DNA from: Parelaphostrongylus tenuis
Taxonomy: Eukaryota > Nematoda > Chromadorea > Rhabditida > Metastrongylidae
Assembly: GCA_019055375.1 (NCBI GenBank)
Contig: JAHQIW010000926.1
Coordinates: forward strand, 18,662-82,661
DNA: 64,000 nt
Reading direction: 5' to 3'
The notes under the pieces were generated by a model. It had not been told where the DNA came from, ran no database searches, and saw only the letters and a list, made by a program, of their open reading frames with translations. Made by a program: the position numbers and the translations under genes. This document shows positions 63,901-64,000 of this stretch, in pieces (positions within the stretch are counted from its first letter, which is position 1; every line of letters begins with the position of its first letter).

Positions 63901-64000
63901 CTATGGCCCCGGCCGGAGGGGGGCGGCCTGGTCTAATGTGCCCGGGTGTGCGGGGGGGCGGGGGGGTCGAGTGGGAGCCCAAGCTCTGCCCGGATCGGAT
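54901..64000. other. Extreme G-rich sequence (probable assembly or base-calling artefact)
   Basis: Over 9 kb the plus strand is dominated by G, with short recurring words (ggtcat, gggacc, tcaat, ggccgg) and many G runs, the longest about 25 G near 58004-58028. One odd A/T-rich island is at 62328-62356. Such strand-asymmetric G richness over this length is not known to me in nematode DNA. Apparent frames such as 59403-60941 (plus, Gly/Trp-rich) and the Pro-rich minus frames follow from composition alone. Confidence 0.65.

Noticed and set aside
1..64000. CRISPR arrays, bacterial operons or phage genes
   Set aside because: No spaced direct repeats, no ribosome-binding-site/ORF organisation, and clear introns, SINEs and eukaryotic retroelements in the first 51.8 kb.

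Overview
The first ~51.9 kb looks like nematode nuclear DNA, most likely a strongylid hookworm (Ancylostoma/Necator type). The reasons are AT-rich sequence, short exons with nematode-type splice sites (pyrimidine tract + CAG/TAG, GTAAGT/GTGAG donors), short introns, tRNA-derived SINEs, mariner relics, a Penelope-like element, and RTE endonuclease/RT fragments whose peptide text resembles hookworm RTE elements as I remember them. The taxon call is inference. Nothing bacterial or phage-like was seen.

Layout, left to right. 1-3.7 kb is repeats: a SINE split by a hairpin element with a 12-bp target duplication, and a deleted mariner. 3.7-11.2 kb carries, on the minus strand, a spliced RMI1-like gene (DUF1767/OB domain, linker, C-terminal OB domain). 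11.4-19.9 kb is rich in tRNA-like sequences and holds one convincing exon of the meiotic recombination factor MND1 (14.7 kb, minus). 20.0-20.3 kb holds two PDCD5-like exons (plus) with a 1-nt frame break. 20.7-35 kb is mainly fold-back repeats, with isolated candidate exons (histone-fold-like at 27.9 kb; Pro/Cys-rich at 29.2 and 30.6 kb). 35.7-36.2 kb is a phase-consistent three-exon 3' end of an unidentified acidic-tail protein (plus). 36.4-37.1 kb is an unidentified minus-strand gene, and 40.7-43.2 kb another whose last intron holds a dead mariner on the opposite strand. 47.5-50.5 kb is a junkyard of a Penelope-like GIY-YIG endonuclease, RTE fragments in opposite orientations, and a SINE.

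The most interesting signal is not a protein. Many dispersed repeats carry 40-50 nt motifs that read as hammerhead ribozymes (CUGAUGA-like core, short stem II, GAAA-like box, tiny stem III ending in UA or UC, and stem I closing the ends). Stem I and stem II pair in different copies with different sequences, as expected of a selected fold. In several elements (24.8-25.1, 26.6-27.05, 28.3-28.9 kb, probably 39.0-39.3 kb) two such motifs sit on the two arms of an inverted repeat, minus copy left and plus copy right.

From ~51.88 kb to the end (12 kb) the composition changes abruptly: first A-poor and T/G-rich, then overwhelmingly G with runs of up to ~25 G, and none of the repeat families of the first part. 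I read this as a misassembled or mis-called contig end, not genes; the long open frames there follow from the lack of A-containing stop codons.
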